From positions 20,294 to 84,293 of the forward strand of contig MNTU01000044.1 of NCBI GenBank assembly GCA_001917125.1: DNA of 64,000 bases, read 5' to 3'. The stretch comes from Azospirillum sp. 47_25 (lineage in GTDB: Bacteria; Pseudomonadota; Alphaproteobacteria; RF32; CAG-239). The stretch's first letter is position 1. Each line of letters opens with the position of its first letter. The notes beneath the pieces are model-generated. The model was given only the letters and a program-made list of their open reading frames with translations. It did not search any database and had not been told where the DNA came from. Below, piece by piece: positions 35,830-45,682 of the stretch. The position numbers and the translations under genes are program-made.

Positions 35830-36867
35830 GTGAAAAAGGAAATCAGAAAAGAAAAAGACACCGCTGCGGAAAATGCTTCCCCCGCCGCTCAGTCCGACGT
35901 AAAGGAAAAAATGTCTGAGAATGAGGGAAAAGTCGGCGGCATGCTTCATGATGCACGCCTTAAAAAAGGCCTTAAAATCGAAGATATTGCCAAAGAGCTT
36001 TATATTCGTCCGGCTTATCTGGAAGCCATTGAAAGCAGTAATTATGATGAAATTCCCGAACCGCCGTACGGGGTTGGTTTTATCCGTACTTATGCAGAAT
36101 TTCTGGGGCTGAATTCTGCCCGCGTGGTTCAGCTGTTTAAGGAAGAGACCGATGCCAATGCTCAGGCTGATGACCTTTATGTGCTTGAACCTCAGGCCGA
36201 AGCGACCGTTCCCAACAAAAAATATCTGTTAATCAGTCTGGCTGCCGTTGCTCTGCTCTATGCAGCCTGGTTTGCCTATAACGAGAGTCAGAATGCCGTC
36301 GTTGAAGAACCTGTTGCCGAGGAAGTCTTGACCGATGTTTCCGCGCCGGCGGATGATTTTCCTCTTCAGGTGGAAGATTTTGCCACCTTGGACGAAACTG
36401 TTCCTCCCGCAGATGAAAATGAAATTGCCGTCGTTGATGTGACGACGGCTGCTCCGGTTGAATCTTCGCCGCAGGTAACGGTCAGCGAAGCCAGCTTTGT
36501 TGAGCCGGAAACTCCTGCCGTTCAGCCGGAAACACCGGCAGTTGAAACTCCTGCCCCGGCGGAAGCGGCACAGCCCGCAGCCGAAGCCGAAAAAGCCCCC
36601 GTGGTTGATACCAAGGCCGGTTCCCGCGTTCTTTTGAAGATTAACAAAGAAACCTGGGTTGAAGTTAAAGACCAGGACAAACTGTGGATCAGCAAGGTGC
36701 TCCAGCCGGGTGACACTTACAAAGTTCCTGCCGGCAGCGGCAAGATTCTTTCCGTCGGCCGGGTAGATGCGGTAGAAGTCCTGATTGACGGCAAAGTCGT
36801 GCCGGTTGTTTCTGCCGCCAAGAAAACCGGTATTGCACTCGACAAGTTTCTTGACGCAAACCATTAG
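35830..36867 (+). CDS. RodZ-like helix-turn-helix membrane protein
   Basis: 345 residues from GTG 35830 (AAGGGA upstream). Order: a charged N-terminus, HTH_25 domain at about 36-105 (MLHDARLKKGLKIEDIAKEL, YGVGFIRTYAEFLGLN), one membrane segment (YLLISLAAVALLYAAWFAYN), a Pro/Ala/Glu-rich periplasmic linker, and a C-terminal DUF4115 domain (NKETWVEVKDQDKLWISKVL, QPGDTYKVPAG). RodZ links MreB filaments to the elongasome and helps set rod shape. ispG follows, the common RodZ-IspG neighbourhood. Confidence 0.88.
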   Translation: MKKEIRKEKDTAAENASPAAQSDVKEKMSENEGKVGGMLHDARLKKGLKIEDIAKELYIRPAYLEAIESSNYDEIPEPPYGVGFIRTYAEFLGLNSARVVQLFKEETDANAQADDLYVLEPQAEATVPNKKYLLISLAAVALLYAAWFAYNESQNAVVEEPVAEEVLTDVSAPADDFPLQVEDFATLDETVPPADENEIAVVDVTTAAPVESSPQVTVSEASFVEPETPAVQPETPAVETPAPAEAAQPAAEAEKAPVVDTKAGSRVLLKINKETWVEVKDQDKLWISKVLQPGDTYKVPAGSGKILSVGRVDAVEVLIDGKVVPVVSAAKKTGIALDKFLDANH

Positions 36868-36884
36868 CCCGTCTTCATATTCAG

Positions 36885-36920
36885 GAAAATAGCAGGTTGC
36901 CCGCTTGCTATTTTCCTTTT
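36885..36920 (+). terminator. Rho-independent terminator after the RodZ-like gene
   Basis: Stem gaaaatagcagg with cttgctattttc, then T4 and an AT-rich run. ispG begins 50 bp later. Confidence 0.75.
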
Positions 36921-36969
36921 ATTTATGAAAAATTGAAAACGCCGCAAAAACAAAGAAAAGGACTGTAAT

Positions 36970-38037
36970 ATGGAAAAAATAATTCGTCGCAAATCCCGTC
37001 AGATTATGGTAGGAAAAGTTGCCGTCGGAGGCGATGCCCCGATTTCGGTTCAGTCTATGACCAATACGCCGACATCCGATGTTAAGGCAACCGTTGAACA
37101 AATTCAGCGTCAGGAACGGGTCGGCTGCGACATCACCCGCTGCTCCTGTCCGGATGAAGCTTCTGCCCGGGCTTTGAAAGAGATAACCAAAGCCGTTGAT
37201 ATCCCGGTGGTGGCCGACATTCATTTTGATTACCGTCTCGGGCTGCTGGCGGCAGATAACGGCGCTGCCTGCCTGCGGATTAATCCCGGCAACATCGGCG
37301 GAGCCGACCGCGTAAAAGAAGTTGTCAAAGCGGCCAAGGCAAACGGCTGCTCGATTCGTATCGGAGTTAACGGCGGCTCGCTGGATAAACGCCTGCTGGA
37401 AAAATACGGCGAACCGACTGCCGACGCCATGGTCGAAAGCGCTTTGGAACAGGCAAAAATGCTGGAAGATAATGATTTCTTCGAATTTAAAATCAGCGTT
37501 AAATCTTCTAATACCCTGATGATGATTGACGCTTATCGGAAACTGGCGGCAGCCTGCGATTATCCGCTGCATTTGGGCGTAACCGAGGCCGGCGGTCTGC
37601 GTGCCGGAACCGTGCGTTCGGCAATCGGTATCGGCAGTCTGCTGATGAGCGGCATCGGCGATACGCTGCGCGTATCCCTGACGGCCGATGTTGAAGAAGA
37701 AGTCAAAGCCGGTTATGAAATTTTGAAAGCGTTGGATCTCCGACATCGGGGAGTAAGGATAATCTCTTGCCCGACCTGCGCCCGCCGGGGGTATAATGTC
37801 CAACAAACCGTTGAAGAACTGGAAAAGAGACTGGCTCATATCACCAAACCGCTGACCCTTGCGGTAATGGGCTGCGTGGTGAACGGCCCCGGAGAATCCG
37901 CTCATGCCGATTTCGGCGTCTGCGGCGGCAAAGGCGGCGAGAATATGATTTATGTCGGCGGCAAACCCGACCACAAAGTAAAAAGTGAAAATATTGTTGA
38001 CGAACTGGTTCGTCTGGTAGAAGCAAAGGTAAGTTAA
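36970..38037 (+). CDS. ispG: 4-hydroxy-3-methylbut-2-enyl diphosphate synthase
   Basis: 355 residues. [20 protein letters not shown] at the start, the TIM-barrel core, and the three-cysteine plus Glu [4Fe-4S] site SCPTCARRG and [10 protein letters not shown]. It catalyses the sixth step of the MEP isoprenoid pathway (MEcPP to HMBPP). hisS starts 2 bp after its stop, so the two are probably one operon. Confidence 0.96.
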   Translation: MEKIIRRKSRQIMVGKVAVGGDAPISVQSMTNTPTSDVKATVEQIQRQERVGCDITRCSCPDEASARALKEITKAVDIPVVADIHFDYRLGLLAADNGAACLRINPGNIGGADRVKEVVKAAKANGCSIRIGVNGGSLDKRLLEKYGEPTADAMVESALEQAKMLEDNDFFEFKISVKSSNTLMMIDAYRKLAAACDYPLHLGVTEAGGLRAGTVRSAIGIGSLLMSGIGDTLRVSLTADVEEEVKAGYEILKALDLRHRGVRIISCPTCARRGYNVQQTVEELEKRLAHITKPLTLAVMGCVVNGPGESAHADFGVCGGKGGENMIYVGGKPDHKVKSENIVDELVRLVEAKVS

Positions 38038-38038
38038 A

Positions 38039-39274
38039 ATGGCTAAAATTCAAAATGTGCGCGGTACGTATGATCTCTATGGCGAGGCAAAGCGCAAAAC
38101 CAAAAAAGTGATTGCCACCGGTGGCGAAATTGTCGAGAAATACGGCTTTGAAGAAATTGAAACTCCGATTTTCGAGTTTACCGAAGTTTTTTCCCGCAAT
38201 CTCGGTGACACTTCTGATATCGTAACCAAAGAAATGTATTGTTTTCAGGATCGCGGCGGCGAAAGCCTGACCCTGCGTCCGGAAGGTACCGCCGGTGTTG
38301 TCCGTTCGTTTATCTCTGAGGGGATGCAGCAGAACCTTCCGGTAAAACTCTATTATGCCGGGCCGATGTTTCGTTACGAACGTCCGCAGAAAGGGCGTCA
38401 GCGCCAGTTTACCCAGTTTGGCGTTGAACTTCTTGGTGTCGAAAATCCGCAGGCGGATATTGAAGTTATTTCCATGGCCTATGAGTTTGTTGAAAAATTA
38501 GGCCTGGCCGGCAGTGTGACTGTTGAAATTAACTCTTTGGGCGACCAGGAAAGCCGTGATGCCTATCGTACCAAACTGGTGGCTTATTTGCAGGAACACT
38601 ATGATGAGCTGTCGGAGGACAGCAAAGCCCGCCTGGAAAAAAATCCGCTGCGCGTGCTTGATTCCAAAGAAGACTGCGATAAAAAAGTAGTCGAAAATGC
38701 ACCGTTGTATAAAGACAGTTTGAATGAAGCCTCGACTTCTTTCTTTAATCAGGTCTTGACCGGATTGGATAAATTGGGTATTAAATACCGCGTCAATAAC
38801 CGTCTGGTGCGCGGGCTGGATTATTATTCCCACACCGTTTTTGAATTGGTGACCGATAAGCTGGGCGCTCAGGGAACGGTTTTGGCCGGCGGCCGCTATG
38901 ACGGTTTGGTCGAACAGATGGGCGGCGGCAAAGTCGCCGGCATCGGTTGGGCCTGCGGGGTCGAGCGTTTAAGCATGTTGCTTGAAGCCGATGTTTCGTT
39001 GCCGCGCCCGGTAGCGGTTATTCCGGTAACCGAAGATGTTAATTTGCAGGCCGTCGAAATTGCTTATCGTCTGCGCAAAGCCGGTTTCAGCGTTGACCAG
39101 AGTTACGGCGGCAATATGAAAAAGCGGATGATAAAAGCCAATAAGGCAAATGCGTTTGCAGCGGTAATCGTCGGACCCGACGAACTGGAAAACGGTGAAG
39201 TTACCGTTAAAAACCTCGACAGCGGCGAGCAGAAAACCGTTGCTTTGAATAATATTGAAAAGGAAATAAATTAA
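38039..39274 (+). CDS. hisS: Histidyl-tRNA synthetase
   Basis: 411 residues. [10 protein letters not shown] at the start; class II motif 2 [20 protein letters not shown]; histidine loops [14 protein letters not shown] and [20 protein letters not shown]; then a C-terminal anticodon-binding domain ([20 protein letters not shown]). It charges tRNA-His. Its stop overlaps the prfA start by one base. Confidence 0.96.
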   Translation: MAKIQNVRGTYDLYGEAKRKTKKVIATGGEIVEKYGFEEIETPIFEFTEVFSRNLGDTSDIVTKEMYCFQDRGGESLTLRPEGTAGVVRSFISEGMQQNLPVKLYYAGPMFRYERPQKGRQRQFTQFGVELLGVENPQADIEVISMAYEFVEKLGLAGSVTVEINSLGDQESRDAYRTKLVAYLQEHYDELSEDSKARLEKNPLRVLDSKEDCDKKVVENAPLYKDSLNEASTSFFNQVLTGLDKLGIKYRVNNRLVRGLDYYSHTVFELVTDKLGAQGTVLAGGRYDGLVEQMGGGKVAGIGWACGVERLSMLLEADVSLPRPVAVIPVTEDVNLQAVEIAYRLRKAGFSVDQSYGGNMKKRMIKANKANAFAAVIVGPDELENGEVTVKNLDSGEQKTVALNNIEKEIN

Positions 39275-40350
39275 TGGCCTCTTTTGCTGAAAAACTGGCG
39301 AATGTGGTAAGCCGCCACGATGAAATTTCGGCTTTGCTGTCTTCTCCCGACGTCGGTGCCGACGATTTGGTGCGCATGAATAAGGAATTGGCGGCCTTAA
39401 CCCCGGTAGTGGAAGCAATACATGAATATAATCATGCCGAAAAAAATATGGCCGATGCCAAGGCGATGATGGATGATTCCTCGCTGGATAAGGAAATGCG
39501 CGAAATGGCCGAAGCCGAATTTTACGAGCTGAAAGAAAAGCTGCCGGAACTGGAAAAGCAGATTAAAATTCTTCTGCTGCCCAAAGATGCCGAAGACGAA
39601 AAAAACGCGATTCTCGAAATTCGTGCCGGCACCGGCGGTGATGAAGCCGCTTTGTTCGGAACCGTGCTGTTTGAAATGTATCAACGCTATTCGGCTTTGC
39701 AGGGCTGGAAATTTGAAACCATTGACGTGGATGAAAACGGCCTGGGCGGCTACAAGCAGGCAACCGCCAAAATCACCGGCAAAGATGTTTTTGCCAAATT
39801 AAAATTTGAGTCCGGCGCACACCGTGTACAGCGAGTGCCGGTAACGGAATCGCAGGGGCGGGTGCACACGTCGGCCGCTACCGTAGCCGTTCTGCCCGAG
39901 ATTGAAGAAGTTGATATGTACATCAATCCGGCTGATTTGAAAATTGACGTTTACCGCGCCTCGGGAGCCGGCGGACAGCACGTTAACCGGACGGAATCCG
40001 CCGTTCGCATTACGCATATTCCCACCGGGGTTGTCGTACAGTGTCAGGATGACCGTTCGCAGTATAAAAATAAGGAAAAGGCGATGAACCACCTGCGGGC
40101 CAAGTTGTATGACTTGCAGAAATCGACCATTGACAAAGAATATTCCGAACGCCGCAAGTTGCAAGTCGGTTCCGGTGACCGTTCCGAACGGATTCGCACC
40201 TATAACTATCCGCAGGGGCGGGTAACCGACCATCGGATTAACCTTACTTTGTATAAATTGGACGAAGTGGTTTCCGGCGATGCTCTGGGCGAAATTATCG
40301 ATGCTCTGGTCATGGAAGACCAGGCAGAACGTCTGGCTGAACTGGATTAA
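39274..40350 (+). CDS. prfA: Peptide chain release factor 1
   Basis: 358 residues. Contains the RF1 stop-codon recognition loop [15 protein letters not shown] (P-x-T type, reads UAA/UAG) and the universal GGQ loop [20 protein letters not shown]. It ends translation by triggering peptide release. In many bacteria prmC, the methyltransferase for the GGQ glutamine, follows directly; here only about 140 bp separate prfA from dnaE. Confidence 0.96.
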   Translation: MASFAEKLANVVSRHDEISALLSSPDVGADDLVRMNKELAALTPVVEAIHEYNHAEKNMADAKAMMDDSSLDKEMREMAEAEFYELKEKLPELEKQIKILLLPKDAEDEKNAILEIRAGTGGDEAALFGTVLFEMYQRYSALQGWKFETIDVDENGLGGYKQATAKITGKDVFAKLKFESGAHRVQRVPVTESQGRVHTSAATVAVLPEIEEVDMYINPADLKIDVYRASGAGGQHVNRTESAVRITHIPTGVVVQCQDDRSQYKNKEKAMNHLRAKLYDLQKSTIDKEYSERRKLQVGSGDRSERIRTYNYPQGRVTDHRINLTLYKLDEVVSGDALGEIIDALVMEDQAERLAELD

Positions 40351-40489
40351 AAACGGTAAATCCAAACGCTCGGAAACCGGCGGGGCAGGGATGAACTGCC
40401 GCCGCCGCACGATGCTTGTATATGAGTCGCATTTTTTGATTGTGTCAGAAGCGGTTTCCTTTTATGATAACGACAATTAAGAGGAAAGA

Positions 40490-43400
40490 ATGTCAGAGCC
40501 TAAATTTGTACATTTAAGAGTTCATACCGCCTATTCGTTGTCGGAAGGCGCCATGCAGGTGCCGGCTCTGATTCACAAATGTCATGCTCAGGGCATTGCC
40601 GCCATTGCCGTAACCGACACCGCCAATATGTTTGGCGGCAAGGCTTTTTCCAAATATGCCTCGGAAGAAGGGGTCAAGCCGATTATGGGCTGCCAGTTCT
40701 ATCTGCGCAATCCTGATGCCGATGACGTGTTAAAGTCCAAAGGGCGCGTGGTTGAGCCGGATAAAATTATCCTGCTGGTCATGAATGACGAAGGCTATCA
40801 TAATATTATGAAGCTGATGAAAATCGCCTACCTCGACGGTCCAAACCTTGAAAAACCGCAGATTCGCCTGCAAAACCTGCGTGAGCTGAATGCCGGGCTG
40901 ATTGCCCTGACCGGTGGTGTTGAAGGGCAGATTGGCCGTTTGCTTCTGGAAAATCGTAAAGATGAAGCCGAAAAAACGCTGGTCGAACTGAAGGAGATTT
41001 TCCCCTCCCGTTTGTATATGGAGATTATGCGCATCGGTCTCGAAACCGAGCAGCGCACTGAGGAAGATTTTATCAATTTGGCCTATAAATATGATATCCC
41101 GCTGGTTGCCACCAACGAAGCATTCTTTTTTGATGCTGATATGTATGAAGCGCATGATGCGCTGGCTTGCATTGCTGCCGGTGAATATGTTGCCAACGAT
41201 AACCGCAAAAAGTTTTCGCCCAATAACCGCCTCCGCTCCGAAGCGGAAATGATTGAACTTTTCAGCGACCTGCCGGAAGCGGTCGAAAGCACGGTTCGCA
41301 TTGCCGAGCGTTGCAATTATCTTTCCAAAAAAGTTAATCCGCTGCTGCCGATTTTTGAATGTCCGGACGGCAAAACCCAAGATGAATTTATTACCGAAGA
41401 GGCCTATAAGGGACTTGATGAGCGAATGAAAGCTCAGGTTTATTTTGAGGGAATGACGGCGGAAGAGAAGGCTGAAATTGACGAGCGTTATTATGCCCGC
41501 CTTGAATATGAATTGAGCGTTATCAAAAAAATGGGCTTTCCCGGCTACTTCCTGATCGTATCGGACTTCATCCGCTGGTCCAAAGGACATGGCGTGCCGG
41601 TCGGTCCGGGGCGCGGTTCCGGTGCAGGCTCAATCGTGGCTTGGTCTTTAAAAGTAACCGACCTTGATCCGCTGAAACTGGATCTGCTGTTTGAACGTTT
41701 CCTTAATCCGGAACGTATTAACATGCCGGATTTCGACGTCGATTTCTGTCAGGAAAACCGCTACAAAACCATTGAATATGTGCAGAACAAATACGGTTTT
41801 GACCATGTGGCGCAGATTATTACCTACGGTAAGCTGCAATCCAAAGCGGTGATTCGTGATGTGGCCCGTGTGCTGCAGATGCCCTATGCTCAGGCAGACC
41901 GCATCAGCAAAATGATTCCGCCCGGCGTGCAGGGTAAAAATCCGACCTTGCAGGAATCTCTCGATCAGGTTTCTGAGTTGGAAGAAATGCGTCAAAACGA
42001 CCCGCAGGTCAATAAACTGTTTGACATTGCGATGAAACTGGAAGGACTGTATCGCCAGTCCGGTGTCCATGCTGCCGGCGTGGTTATCGGCGACCGCCCG
42101 CTTGACCAGCTGGTTCCGCTTTATAAAGATCCGAAGTCGGATATGCCGGTGACCCAGTATGATATGAAATATGTCGAGGAAACCGGACTGATTAAGTTTG
42201 ACTTTCTCGGCCTGAAAACCCTAACCGTGATTAAACGCGCCTGTGACTGGGTTAAAAAAGTGCACGGCGTTGAGCTGGATATGGACAATATCAATCTGGA
42301 TGACCGCCCGACCTACGAATTGTTGCAGCGCGGCGATACTTCCGCGGTGTTCCAGTTTGAATCTCCCGGCATGAAAGACGTTCACAAGCAAATCAAGCCT
42401 GACCGTTTTGAAGACCTTATCGCTATCGTTTCCCTCTACCGCCCGGGCCCGATGGACAATATTCCGAGCTATATCAAACGCAAGCACGGGGAAGAAGACA
42501 TTACTTACCTGCATCCGCAGCTGGAGCCGATTCTTAAGGAAACCTACGGCATTATGATTTATCAGGAGCAGGTTATGAACATCGCCCGCGCATTGGGCGG
42601 CTACACCATGGGCGGTGCGGACAAGCTGCGTAAAGTTATGGGTAAAAAAATGCGCGACGAAATTCCGAAACAGCGCAAAATGTTTACCGAAGGCGCCATT
42701 AAAAACGGCATTGAACAAGCTACGGCCGAAGCAATTTTTGACCAGATGGAAAAGTTCGCTTCTTACGGATTTAACAAGTCACACGCCGCTGCTTATTCGC
42801 TGATTTCTTACCAGACGGCTTATCTGAAAGCGCATTACCCGGTTGAATTCTTGTGCGCGGTTATGTCTCTTGATATTACCAACACCGAGAAACTGCTTCT
42901 TTATAAGGAAGAATGCAAAAAGATGGGTTTTGAGGTGCTGAAGCCTGATATTAACAAATCCGGTGCCGACTTTGCGGTGGAAGACGGCAATATCCGTTAT
43001 GCCCTGGGCGCCATTAAAGGCGTCGGTGCCGCCAATATGCAGGCGATTGAAGATGAACGCCGGGCGCACGGCCCTTATAAGGACTTGTCTGATTTCATTC
43101 ATCGCACCGACATCAAGCAGATTAACCGCCGCCAAATGGAACAGCTGGCCAAGGCCGGGGCTTTTGACTGTTTGGATAAAAACCGCGGCAAGATTTTTGC
43201 CAACATTGAAACGATTATGCAGCATATTGCCGCAGCCAGCGAACTGAAGACCAGTTCTCAGGCTTCGCTGTTCGGTACCGAGGAACTACATACCACCGTC
43301 AAACTGGCCGATAAGCCGGATTGGCCGGAGCTGGAAAAGCTGAAACTCGAAGCTGAGGCCGTCGGCTTTTATCTTTCCGCGCACCCGCTCGACAGCTATG

Positions 43401-43960
43401 CCCGCGGCATGGAGCGGCTGGGGGTTAAAACCGCGGTGGAGGTTTTCCATAACATTAAAGTCGGCGATACGATTCGCGCCAAACTGGCCGGCTGTGTCAA
43501 TTCGGTGCAGAAACGCATCAGCAAAAGCGGCAACAAATATGCCTTTGTCGAATTTTCCGATGCCACCAGCAACTTTGAAGGGCTGCTGTTTTCCGAAGGA
43601 TTGGCCCGGTTTGAAAATGTGCTGAGTTCCGGTTTGCCGGTATTGGTCAGCATGAGCATCGACAAGCAGGAAGAGGACGGCCGCCCTCGCTGCATGATTA
43701 ATAATGTCGATACGCTGGACAAGGCAATTGCCGATGTCGCCAACGGCCTGGAAATCGAATTGAACGATGCCAGTGCGTTGCCCGGTTTGAAGGCCATTCT
43801 TTCCAAAGATAGAAATGGCAAAAATAAAATATATATTAAACCCGATAACAAGGACTGGGACGTCCGCATAGAATTGGCCGGCGGCTTTGCTTTTGCCGAC
43901 CAGGACTTCTTAAGCCGCATCCGCAGCCTGCCCGGGGTAACTACAGTAAAGGAAATCTGA
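40490..43960 (+). CDS. dnaE: DNA polymerase III alpha subunit
   Basis: 1156 residues. N-terminal PHP domain (FVHLRVHTAYSLSEGAMQVP), polymerase catalytic aspartates in NMPDFDVDFCQENRY and a distant acidic residue, PVGPGRGSGAGSIVAW, a helix-hairpin-helix region and a C-terminal OB fold (TIRAKLAGCVNSVQKRISKS, GNKYAFVEFSD). It is the replicative DNA synthase. Ribosome site GAGGAAAG at 40481-40488. The next gene starts 2 bp after its stop. Confidence 0.97.
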   Translation: MSEPKFVHLRVHTAYSLSEGAMQVPALIHKCHAQGIAAIAVTDTANMFGGKAFSKYASEEGVKPIMGCQFYLRNPDADDVLKSKGRVVEPDKIILLVMNDEGYHNIMKLMKIAYLDGPNLEKPQIRLQNLRELNAGLIALTGGVEGQIGRLLLENRKDEAEKTLVELKEIFPSRLYMEIMRIGLETEQRTEEDFINLAYKYDIPLVATNEAFFFDADMYEAHDALACIAAGEYVANDNRKKFSPNNRLRSEAEMIELFSDLPEAVESTVRIAERCNYLSKKVNPLLPIFECPDGKTQDEFITEEAYKGLDERMKAQVYFEGMTAEEKAEIDERYYARLEYELSVIKKMGFPGYFLIVSDFIRWSKGHGVPVGPGRGSGAGSIVAWSLKVTDLDPLKLDLLFERFLNPERINMPDFDVDFCQENRYKTIEYVQNKYGFDHVAQIITYGKLQSKAVIRDVARVLQMPYAQADRISKMIPPGVQGKNPTLQESLDQVSELEEMRQNDPQVNKLFDIAMKLEGLYRQSGVHAAGVVIGDRPLDQLVPLYKDPKSDMPVTQYDMKYVEETGLIKFDFLGLKTLTVIKRACDWVKKVHGVELDMDNINLDDRPTYELLQRGDTSAVFQFESPGMKDVHKQIKPDRFEDLIAIVSLYRPGPMDNIPSYIKRKHGEEDITYLHPQLEPILKETYGIMIYQEQVMNIARALGGYTMGGADKLRKVMGKKMRDEIPKQRKMFTEGAIKNGIEQATAEAIFDQMEKFASYGFNKSHAAAYSLISYQTAYLKAHYPVEFLCAVMSLDITNTEKLLLYKEECKKMGFEVLKPDINKSGADFAVEDGNIRYALGAIKGVGAANMQAIEDERRAHGPYKDLSDFIHRTDIKQINRRQMEQLAKAGAFDCLDKNRGKIFANIETIMQHIAAASELKTSSQASLFGTEELHTTVKLADKPDWPELEKLKLEAEAVGFYLSAHPLDSYARGMERLGVKTAVEVFHNIKVGDTIRAKLAGCVNSVQKRISKSGNKYAFVEFSDATSNFEGLLFSEGLARFENVLSSGLPVLVSMSIDKQEEDGRPRCMINNVDTLDKAIADVANGLEIELNDASALPGLKAILSKDRNGKNKIYIKPDNKDWDVRIELAGGFAFADQDFLSRIRSLPGVTTVKEI

Positions 43961-43962
43961 CC

Positions 43963-44841
43963 ATGTCTGGAAAAAAGGAAAAGCTTAAAAAAAGCAAGCC
44001 TGCCGAAAATTGCACTTTTCTGCCGCCGCGGGTTTCTGATGACGGGGCGGTTCGGCTGCCGGCCGTTAAACTGATTTACCTGCCTTTCGGAATTATGGTT
44101 GACAAATTTGTTTTGCTTCTGAAACTCGGCAGTTTTTATGCTTTGCTGCTGAGCCTGGTTTCCTTTGTTTTCGGCTATGCTTATATTTGCAATTTGCCTT
44201 TGGTGCGTAATTTCCCCTGTGCCGTGGGGGGCAGTTTTTTGCCGCTTTATTTTTTGTTTAAATATGTTTTGCTGCTGGGCTTTGCCGTAAAATGGTATCA
44301 AACGGCGTTTCTCGGCTGTACTCTGGGATGGAAGAATATTTTTCCCGTCTGCCGGCGCGATTTTCTGTCAATGGGACTGTTGGCCGGGTTCTTTTTGCTG
44401 AATCTGGCTCCCGTGTTGTCGTTTTACCTGCTGCTGATTCGCGAGCCGAATCCCGACGCTGCGATAGAAGTTGCCTATTTTGCCTGTGTTTCGGTCGGTT
44501 TCTTGGTTCCTTTTGCGGTTATGCGTTTTTATTCGCTGTTCGGTCTGGCGGTTGAGGGCTGTCGCCTGCCTTCCTGGTCAGAGGTCTGGCAGCTCAGCCG
44601 CGGCAACACGTTGCGGATTCTGATTGCGCTGTTTTTTATTTTCTTTCTGACGCTGTTTGCTTTTCTGAATTTTTATCTTTTGATGCGCGGCTATGAAACC
44701 CAAAGCACGCTCTGGCTCGGCATTTCGTCAGAATTTGTTTATGACCTGATGCTGTTGATGCTGCTGAGCCTGTTCGTCAATCACTGCTATATCCAGAAGT
44801 TGTTTATGTTTGGAGAGACTGTTAATGAAACCAATGATTAA
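43963..44841 (+). CDS. Polytopic membrane protein, unknown function (first of a pair)
   Basis: 292 residues. A basic cytoplasmic N-terminus (about 45 residues) is followed by about six hydrophobic segments, including FYALLLSLVSFVFGYAYI, LYFLFKYVLLLGFAV, GLLAGFFLLNLAPVLSFYLL and ILIALFFIFFLTLFAFLNFY. The segment SRGNTLRILIALF recurs in the next protein as TSGNTVKIFLGLI, so the two are likely distant paralogues. Directly follows dnaE. No family recognised. Confidence 0.7.
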   Translation: MSGKKEKLKKSKPAENCTFLPPRVSDDGAVRLPAVKLIYLPFGIMVDKFVLLLKLGSFYALLLSLVSFVFGYAYICNLPLVRNFPCAVGGSFLPLYFLFKYVLLLGFAVKWYQTAFLGCTLGWKNIFPVCRRDFLSMGLLAGFFLLNLAPVLSFYLLLIREPNPDAAIEVAYFACVSVGFLVPFAVMRFYSLFGLAVEGCRLPSWSEVWQLSRGNTLRILIALFFIFFLTLFAFLNFYLLMRGYETQSTLWLGISSEFVYDLMLLMLLSLFVNHCYIQKLFMFGETVNETND

Positions 44842-45649
44842 TCTGCCTTTCGGCGAAAGTCTGAAACGGACTTATCTGTATGTCTTTGCCAACTTCGGCA
44901 AGGCGATGAAAATCTGCTCTTTTTGGATTGTTTTGATGCTGGCGGCCGATGTTCTGATGTCCTTTCCGTCCCAGTGTCGGGAAGGGCAGAATTGTATCGG
45001 CTGGCAGAGCAATGTCTCCATGCTGCTGTCGGTAATTGCCTCGGCAGCCGTATCGGTGTCTTTTGCACGGACGGTCATTTTGAAAGAGGAATATGACTGG
45101 TTCCGCATTTCGCTTGGCGGACGAGAATTAAAATATCTGCTGTTCAGCCTGCTTATCTTGCTGTTGATGTTAGCTGCGGCTCTGATTGTCGGCGTCGTCC
45201 TGGCCTGGCTTTGGCAAATGTTTAATCCCGGCAGTGTCGGCGTACGGCATCCGGGTTATCTCGGCACTTATTTTCTGTCGGTTCTGGTTATTGCCGCTTT
45301 TGCGTCACGGCTTTGTCTGGCTCTTTCGGCCGTAGCGGTTGACAATCGGGAAATCGGGCTGCGCAAAGCGTTTGACATAACCTCAGGCAATACCGTTAAA
45401 ATTTTTCTGGGACTGATTCTTTCCACTTTTCCGGTTATGGTGTTGCTGCTGCTGACCGGCAATCTGGCTCAGGGGATATTTGCCGACAGTTGGATGGGTA
45501 AATTTGTCGTTTCTGCGCTGGTTGTTTTTTTCTCGGCACTGAATGCGGTGTTCAAATCCTGTTATCTGGCACATATTTACCAATATTTTCTTTATTTTTA
45601 CAATCGCCGCCCGCAAGAGGAAAGTGCGGACAAAAGCCTGCTGGATTAA
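44825..45649 (+). CDS. Polytopic membrane protein, unknown function (second of a pair)
   Basis: 274 residues with about six membrane segments (ICSFWIVLMLAADVLMSF, LLFSLLILLLMLAAALIVGV, VVSALVVFFSALNAVFKSCY). The pattern R-K-A-F-D-I-T-S-G-N-T-V-K-I in a loop followed by a membrane segment matches W-Q-L-S-R-G-N-T-L-R-I in its neighbour. ATG 44825 with GGAG upstream is preferred; it overlaps the previous gene by 17 bp, implying coupled translation. Possibly a two-subunit membrane complex. Confidence 0.7.
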   Translation: MKPMINLPFGESLKRTYLYVFANFGKAMKICSFWIVLMLAADVLMSFPSQCREGQNCIGWQSNVSMLLSVIASAAVSVSFARTVILKEEYDWFRISLGGRELKYLLFSLLILLLMLAAALIVGVVLAWLWQMFNPGSVGVRHPGYLGTYFLSVLVIAAFASRLCLALSAVAVDNREIGLRKAFDITSGNTVKIFLGLILSTFPVMVLLLLTGNLAQGIFADSWMGKFVVSALVVFFSALNAVFKSCYLAHIYQYFLYFYNRRPQEESADKSLLD

Positions 45650-45682
45650 AAAGAAAGGCGTTGTTAAACGCCTTTCTTTTTG
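45648..45682. terminator. Bidirectional Rho-independent terminator
   Basis: Stem aaaaagaaaggcgtt with aacgcctttcttttt between convergent genes; the distal arm overlaps the 3' end of the minus-strand DUF2207 gene. Confidence 0.88.

Noticed and set aside
40280..40480. Possible short prmC remnant between prfA and dnaE
   Set aside because: The frame overlaps the prfA 3' end and the part beyond it shows no methyltransferase motif; too short to claim a pseudogene.
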